Under the pieces are notes generated by a model. The model saw only the letters and a list, made by a program, of their open reading frames with translations, ran no database searches and was not told where the DNA came from. 64,000 nucleotides of DNA from PNNG01 sp964577055 (GTDB lineage: Bacteria > Bacteroidota > Bacteroidia > UBA7662): contig CAZNWC010000007.1 of assembly GCA_964577055.1 (NCBI GenBank), positions 62,001 through 126,000 of the forward strand, in the 5' to 3' direction. A program made the position numbers and the translations under genes. The first letter of the stretch is position 1; each line of letters opens with the position of its first letter. Positions 60,127-64,000 of this stretch are shown in pieces.

Positions 60127-61077
60127 ATGGCTTTAGCCCGTACCCAATTTCAGTTCCCGAAACAAACCGCTGTTTACCACGGCAAAGTGCGTGACGTATA
60201 CACCATCGATGATAAGTTCCTGGTGATGGTTGCCAGCGATCGCATATCGGCATTCGATGTAGTGCTGCCGCGGCCCATTCCTTACAAAGGACAGGTTTTG
60301 AACCAAACAGCCGCCTTTTTCTTGCAAGCAACCGCGGATGTGGTGCCGAATTGGTTGTTGGCTACACCCGACCCAAATGTGGCCATTGGGTACAAGGCAG
60401 AACCGTTTCCGGTAGAAATGGTGATCCGCGGTTACTTGGCAGGTCATGCCTGGAGAGAGTACAAGGCTGGCAAACGTGTGCTTTGTGGGGTTCCGTTGCC
60501 CGATGGCTTGCGTGAAAACGATCGTCTGCCCGCGCCCATCATCACCCCGAGCACCAAAGCACACGAAGGCCACGATGAAGACATTTCACGCGAAGAGATT
60601 TTATCGAGCGGATTGGTGCAGGAGTCGCACTACCTCCAACTTGAAGCGTATACGCGGGCGTTGTTTCAGCGAGGCTCTGAAATGGCAGCCGCAAAGGGGC
60701 TTATTTTGGTGGATACAAAGTATGAATTTGGCCTGCATGACGGGCGTGTGGTGCTGATTGACGAGGTACACACACCCGACTCGTCGCGGTATTTTTATGC
60801 TGATGGTTATGCAGAACGCCAGGCAGCAGGAACCCCGCAAAAGCAACTATCGAAAGAATTTGTGCGCCAATGGCTTATTGACAATGGCTTTCAAGGGAAA
60901 GATGGTCAAACAGTGCCTGAAATGAGCGATGCATGGCTCGAGACCATCAGTGAGCGATACATTGAGCTCTTTGAAGGCATTACAGGCAGCCGGTTCGAAA
61001 AGGCTGATATCGCGCAAATGGAAGACCGTATTTACAAATCTGTAAGCCTTGCATTGGAGCAACTCAGCGAAGCTTAA
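60127..61077 (+). CDS. purC: Phosphoribosylaminoimidazole-succinocarboxamide synthase
   Basis: Purine pathway enzyme (SAICAR synthetase) of 316 residues, the longer form. Seen: YHGKVRDVYTIDDKFLVMVA, ASDRISAFDVVLPRPIPYKG, and the IDEVHTPDSSRYF motif, with GLILVDTKYEFG before it. ATG at 60127, one base after the phoH stop; the frame is open a further 17 codons into phoH but that part is not conserved. Confidence 0.96.
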   Translation: MALARTQFQFPKQTAVYHGKVRDVYTIDDKFLVMVASDRISAFDVVLPRPIPYKGQVLNQTAAFFLQATADVVPNWLLATPDPNVAIGYKAEPFPVEMVIRGYLAGHAWREYKAGKRVLCGVPLPDGLRENDRLPAPIITPSTKAHEGHDEDISREEILSSGLVQESHYLQLEAYTRALFQRGSEMAAAKGLILVDTKYEFGLHDGRVVLIDEVHTPDSSRYFYADGYAERQAAGTPQKQLSKEFVRQWLIDNGFQGKDGQTVPEMSDAWLETISERYIELFEGITGSRFEKADIAQMEDRIYKSVSLALEQLSEA

Positions 61078-61111
61078 CGAATTTTAGCAGCCCGCAGCTC
61101 GAATTGTCGGG

Positions 61112-61119
61112 TATATTTG
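61112..61119 (+). promoter_or_regulatory. Candidate -7 element for the zinc metalloprotease gene
   Basis: TATATTTG fits TAnnTTTG and ends 17 bases before the ATG. The nearest TTG (61104) is too close to serve as -33. Confidence 0.45.
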
Positions 61120-61136
61120 ATATTTACTAACCGTTT

Positions 61137-63752
61137 ATGATGAAAAAATTACTCTTCGTGAGCTTGGTCATGGGCTGGGCAATTGCCATGCAGCCTGCAG
61201 AAGCTCAATTCCGCAAAAAGAAAAAGGAGCCGGAAAAACCAGCTGCAGCTGCCCAAAAGCCCGCCGAACAAACGGGCAAAAAGGCCAGTATTGCTTCAAA
61301 AACCAAAAACACCGTGGCCTTCAAAGGCCTCATGACGGTTTATCAAGACACTACCGACGGCAAAACTTATTTGCTTTTGAAGAAGGACCAGCTTGGCCAA
61401 GAGTTTATTTATTGGAGTTATGCTGAAAATGGTTTGGCCCGCGTAGGATTGAACCGTGGTGCCTTCCGATACAATCAGGTATTTAAGGTAAACCGCTATT
61501 TCGATCGGATTGATTTTGAGGTACAGAATACCGGGTTTTATTTCGATCCAGCGAACCCATTGAGCAAAAGCGCATCGGCCAATGTGAGTCCGGCTTTGCT
61601 ACTCAGCGAAAAAATTGTGGCTGAAGATGAAAAATCGGGCGATCTGTTGATTGAAGCCGGCAATTTGTTTTTGGATGAAAAACTGGACCGGGTGAAACCA
61701 CCTCGTCCGGAAGGGCCTTTTGCCGCCGCCATGTTTGCCTTGGGCAATTTGAACAAAGGCAAGTCGAAGTACGTGCATATTCGCAGCTATCCGGCCAATA
61801 CCGATGTGGTAGTAGATTTGGTATACGACAATCCAGCTGCCTCGAATCCTGGTGGCAAAGACGTAACGGATCCCCGTGCGGTGACGGTGCGCATGCAGCA
61901 CAGCATCATTGCCATGCCCAAAAACGACTTTAAGCCCCGTAGGGATGATTTTCGCGTTGGTTATTTTGGGCAGCAGGTGGATGATATGACCAGCCCGTCG
62001 GCCACCAATTACCGCGATGTCATCAACCGCTGGCATTTGGTGAAAAAAGACCCTAATGCCGCTTTGAGCGAGCCTGTTGAACCCATTGTATGGTGGGTTG
62101 AGAATACGACGCCCATTGAATTTCGCGATATCATTGTAAAAGCCGGTCTCAAATGGAACGAAGCTTTTGAGAAGGCGGGCTTCAAAAATGCGGTAGAAGT
62201 ACGCATCCAGCCTGATACGGCCGATTGGGATGCTGGCGACATCCGCTACAATGTATTGCGTTGGACATCCTCTCCATATCCTCCCTTTGGTGGATACGGC
62301 CCCAGCTTTGTTAACCCGTTGACGGGCCAAATTTTAGGCGCCGACATCATGTTGGAATATGTATTTGTGAGCAACCGCATCAAGCAAGCGGCTTTGTTCA
62401 ACAATGCCGGACTTTTGAATTTGTTTGAGGAAGATCCTCATGTAGGCGAGGGCATGGGTGAGGCGCACGTTTGTAAGTCGGGGCAATACCTTCAGCACAA
62501 TTACCTCTTGGGCATGCAGGCCCTCGAATTGGCTGGTGCCAGTGCTGAACGTAAGCAGCGCTATTTAGAGGAGTCGTTGTACTACCTGGTATTGCACGAA
62601 ATGGGCCATACCCTGGGGTTGAACCACAACATGAAGGCCAGTCAATTGCACTTGCCCAAGGATTTGCACAATATGGAGCTCACCCGCTCGGTTGGCTTGG
62701 TAGGCTCGGTGATGGATTATCCGGCTGTGAATTTGCATCCCGACCAAAACAAGCAGGGACAGTACTTTACAACCAAGCCTGGTCCTTATGATATGTGGGC
62801 CATTGAATATGGCTACAGTGCCTCGCTGGAAGATGAAGCAGCTGAAGAGGCGCGTTTGCAGCGCATTTTGGCCCGCAGCACAGAGCCTGCATTGATTTTC
62901 GGCAACGATGCAGATGATATGCGTGCCCCTGGCAAGGCTATTGATCCCCGCGTGAATGTGAACGACATGAGTGGCGATGCCATTTCCTACAGTGTTGAAC
63001 GCATGCAAATGGTGAACAAGATGTACAATGATTTGCTGCAGAAATACAGCAAAGAAGAAGGCTCTTACCAAGAGTTGTTGCAAGCCTACAGCATTTTGGG
63101 AGGTGAAAGCATGAATGCAGCCAATACCATCAGCCGCTACATCGGCGGTGTGTATGTTGAGCGCAGCGTGGTTGGACAACCCAATGCCAAAGTCCCTTTT
63201 ACGCCTGTGAGCAAGACAGACCAGCAGCGTGCCATGGCAGCTTTGAATACTTATTTGTTTGCCCCGAATGCTTTTGATGCTGCAGCACCTTTGTACCAAT
63301 ATTTGCAGATTCAGCGTCGTGGTTTCAACTTCTTCTCGCAAACGGAGGATCCTAAAATTCATCAGCGTGCATTAAACATGCAACGTTCTGTTATGGCGCA
63401 CATCTTGCATCCTGCAACCTTGCAGCGTGTAAGTGACAGCCGGTTGTATGGCAACCAATATACATTGGCTGATTTGTTCAATGAGTTGACCGATGGTGTT
63501 TTCAAGGCTGATATGGGCGGCAAGGTGAACGGTTTCCGTCAGAATTTACAAGTGGAATATGTGAACAAGCTCATTGAGATTGCAGGTTTGGGCAGCCGTG
63601 TGTCGAATTACGATGCTGCCAGTCAAGCGATGGCATTGGCGCAACTCAACAAGCTCAATGTGCAGCTTAAGTCAGCTGCCGGAGATGCTGAAACCAAAGC
63701 CCACCGTGATTTTTTGCGCTTCAAGATAGATCAGGCCATGAAGAAGTCTTAA
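61137..63752 (+). CDS. Large secreted zinc-dependent metalloprotease (DUF5117/DUF4953-like)
   Basis: 871 residues. Seen: a signal peptide (MMKKLLFVSLVMGWAIAMQP, cleavage near AEAQ), a Lys/Pro-rich linker, then a long domain ending in the metzincin-type site HEMGHTLGLNH at about His487, Glu488, His491, His497, with a Met-turn VMDYP about 45 residues later. This arrangement matches the Bacteroidota family with DUF5118, DUF5117 and DUF4953 modules. The substrate is unknown. No C-terminal type IX sorting domain is recognised. MM allows starts at 61137 or 61140. A terminator follows. Confidence 0.92.
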   Translation: MMKKLLFVSLVMGWAIAMQPAEAQFRKKKKEPEKPAAAAQKPAEQTGKKASIASKTKNTVAFKGLMTVYQDTTDGKTYLLLKKDQLGQEFIYWSYAENGLARVGLNRGAFRYNQVFKVNRYFDRIDFEVQNTGFYFDPANPLSKSASANVSPALLLSEKIVAEDEKSGDLLIEAGNLFLDEKLDRVKPPRPEGPFAAAMFALGNLNKGKSKYVHIRSYPANTDVVVDLVYDNPAASNPGGKDVTDPRAVTVRMQHSIIAMPKNDFKPRRDDFRVGYFGQQVDDMTSPSATNYRDVINRWHLVKKDPNAALSEPVEPIVWWVENTTPIEFRDIIVKAGLKWNEAFEKAGFKNAVEVRIQPDTADWDAGDIRYNVLRWTSSPYPPFGGYGPSFVNPLTGQILGADIMLEYVFVSNRIKQAALFNNAGLLNLFEEDPHVGEGMGEAHVCKSGQYLQHNYLLGMQALELAGASAERKQRYLEESLYYLVLHEMGHTLGLNHNMKASQLHLPKDLHNMELTRSVGLVGSVMDYPAVNLHPDQNKQGQYFTTKPGPYDMWAIEYGYSASLEDEAAEEARLQRILARSTEPALIFGNDADDMRAPGKAIDPRVNVNDMSGDAISYSVERMQMVNKMYNDLLQKYSKEEGSYQELLQAYSILGGESMNAANTISRYIGGVYVERSVVGQPNAKVPFTPVSKTDQQRAMAALNTYLFAPNAFDAAAPLYQYLQIQRRGFNFFSQTEDPKIHQRALNMQRSVMAHILHPATLQRVSDSRLYGNQYTLADLFNELTDGVFKADMGGKVNGFRQNLQVEYVNKLIEIAGLGSRVSNYDAASQAMALAQLNKLNVQLKSAAGDAETKAHRDFLRFKIDQAMKKS

Positions 63753-63802
63753 AGTCATATCTACATAGTATAGATGCCTTTAAATATAACCTCATCATTA
63801 CG

Positions 63803-63828
63803 AGCGCCCTCAGGGGCGCTTTTTATTT
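63803..63828 (+). terminator. Rho-independent terminator
   Basis: Stem AGCGCCC/GGGCGCT around TCAG, then TTTTTATTT. It lies 50 bases after the metalloprotease stop. Confidence 0.88.
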
Positions 63829-63919
63829 GGAAAGAGGCCATCTTGGGCTACACTTGTTTAGAAGCGTTTTAATTTTTTAACAAGCAGTGATTCTGGTCGC
63901 CTCAGGGTCAATATTTTTC

Positions 63920-63927
63920 TATATTTG
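63920..63927 (+). promoter_or_regulatory. Candidate -7 element at the right end
   Basis: TATATTTG fits TAnnTTTG and lies 23 bases before an ATG whose frame is open to the window end. No TTG at -33. Confidence 0.4.
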
Positions 63928-63950
63928 CGGATGTTTTAAAATCCGGAAAA

Positions 63951-64000
63951 ATGCGTTTTCGGCCAAACCAACGCCTTCTCGTGTTGTTTGTAAGTCATAT
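63951..64000 (+). CDS. Start of a gene cut by the window end
   Basis: The frame from ATG 63951 reads MRFRPNQRLLVLFVSH and remains open to the last base. A -7-like octamer upstream and a terminator of the previous gene support a real gene start. The hydrophobic run after a basic N-terminus suggests a signal peptide or membrane anchor. Too short to identify. Confidence 0.4.
   Translation, partial: MRFRPNQRLLVLFVSH

Noticed and set aside
1..64000. tRNA, rRNA, transposase or phage genes
   Set aside because: I looked for cloverleaf-like sequence, rRNA segments, transposase motifs and phage structural genes and saw none I could support by eye; a tRNAscan or Rfam search could still find something short.

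Overview
The window comes from the chromosome of a Bacteroidota bacterium. The evidence is a set of TAnnTTTG-type -7 elements with a TTG about 19-20 bases upstream, very few Shine-Dalgarno sequences, a serine hydrolase with a type IX secretion C-terminal domain, and a Bacteroidota-type alternative complex III (Act) cluster. The exact order is not resolved by what can be read; Chitinophagales, Saprospirales and Cytophagales all remain possible. No rRNA, tRNA, CRISPR array, prophage or transposase gene was seen.

Layout. 0.1-6.4 kb: a LysR regulator, a UPF0158 protein flanked by two copies of a composite intergenic repeat, a prolyl oligopeptidase lipoprotein, a type IX-secreted beta-lactamase-fold hydrolase and a YdeI-like protein. 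6.4-15.6 kb: a DUF6702 protein, pyrE head-to-head with a NUDIX hydrolase (their start codons overlap), a 2-oxoacid dehydrogenase E2, an FAD-linked oxidase, a META-domain lipoprotein, an outer-membrane-like protein, a scramblase-like protein, uvrC and an AT-rich intergenic stretch. 15.6-32.2 kb: xseA, a broken pirin gene, a barrel-like exported protein, an M1 aminopeptidase with a HupE-like membrane protein, PadR/PspC, CorA, a conserved exported protein often called asparagine synthetase B, ppc, galE-rmlA and an aminopeptidase P.

32.4-49.3 kb is one unbroken str-S10-spc-alpha run: rpsL, rpsG, fusA, 26 further ribosomal protein genes, secY, infA and rpoA. It starts at a near-perfect promoter and ends at a strong hairpin terminator. 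tuf and map are not in it. The rpmD and rpmJ genes are short and easily missed.

49.4-57.8 kb is the actABCDEF cluster for alternative complex III, which passes electrons from quinol to cytochrome c. actB is interrupted by 100 N. The N run is flanked by an exact 55-bp duplication, so the two contig ends overlap and collapse to one intact reading frame. 57.8-64 kb: a small lipoprotein, an ABM-domain protein overlapping a SAM hydroxide adenosyltransferase-family gene, phoH-purC, a large secreted zinc metalloprotease, and the first codons of a gene that runs off the end.

Most of the window is core housekeeping DNA. I did not find a clear new defence, mobile or biosynthetic system. The items most worth a second look are the composite mini-hairpin repeats at 1.0-2.2 kb, the overlapping divergent starts at 7576, the deleted pirin gene at 16.9 kb, the strong Shine-Dalgarno before rpsH, the heptad repeat before rmlA and the false gap in actB.
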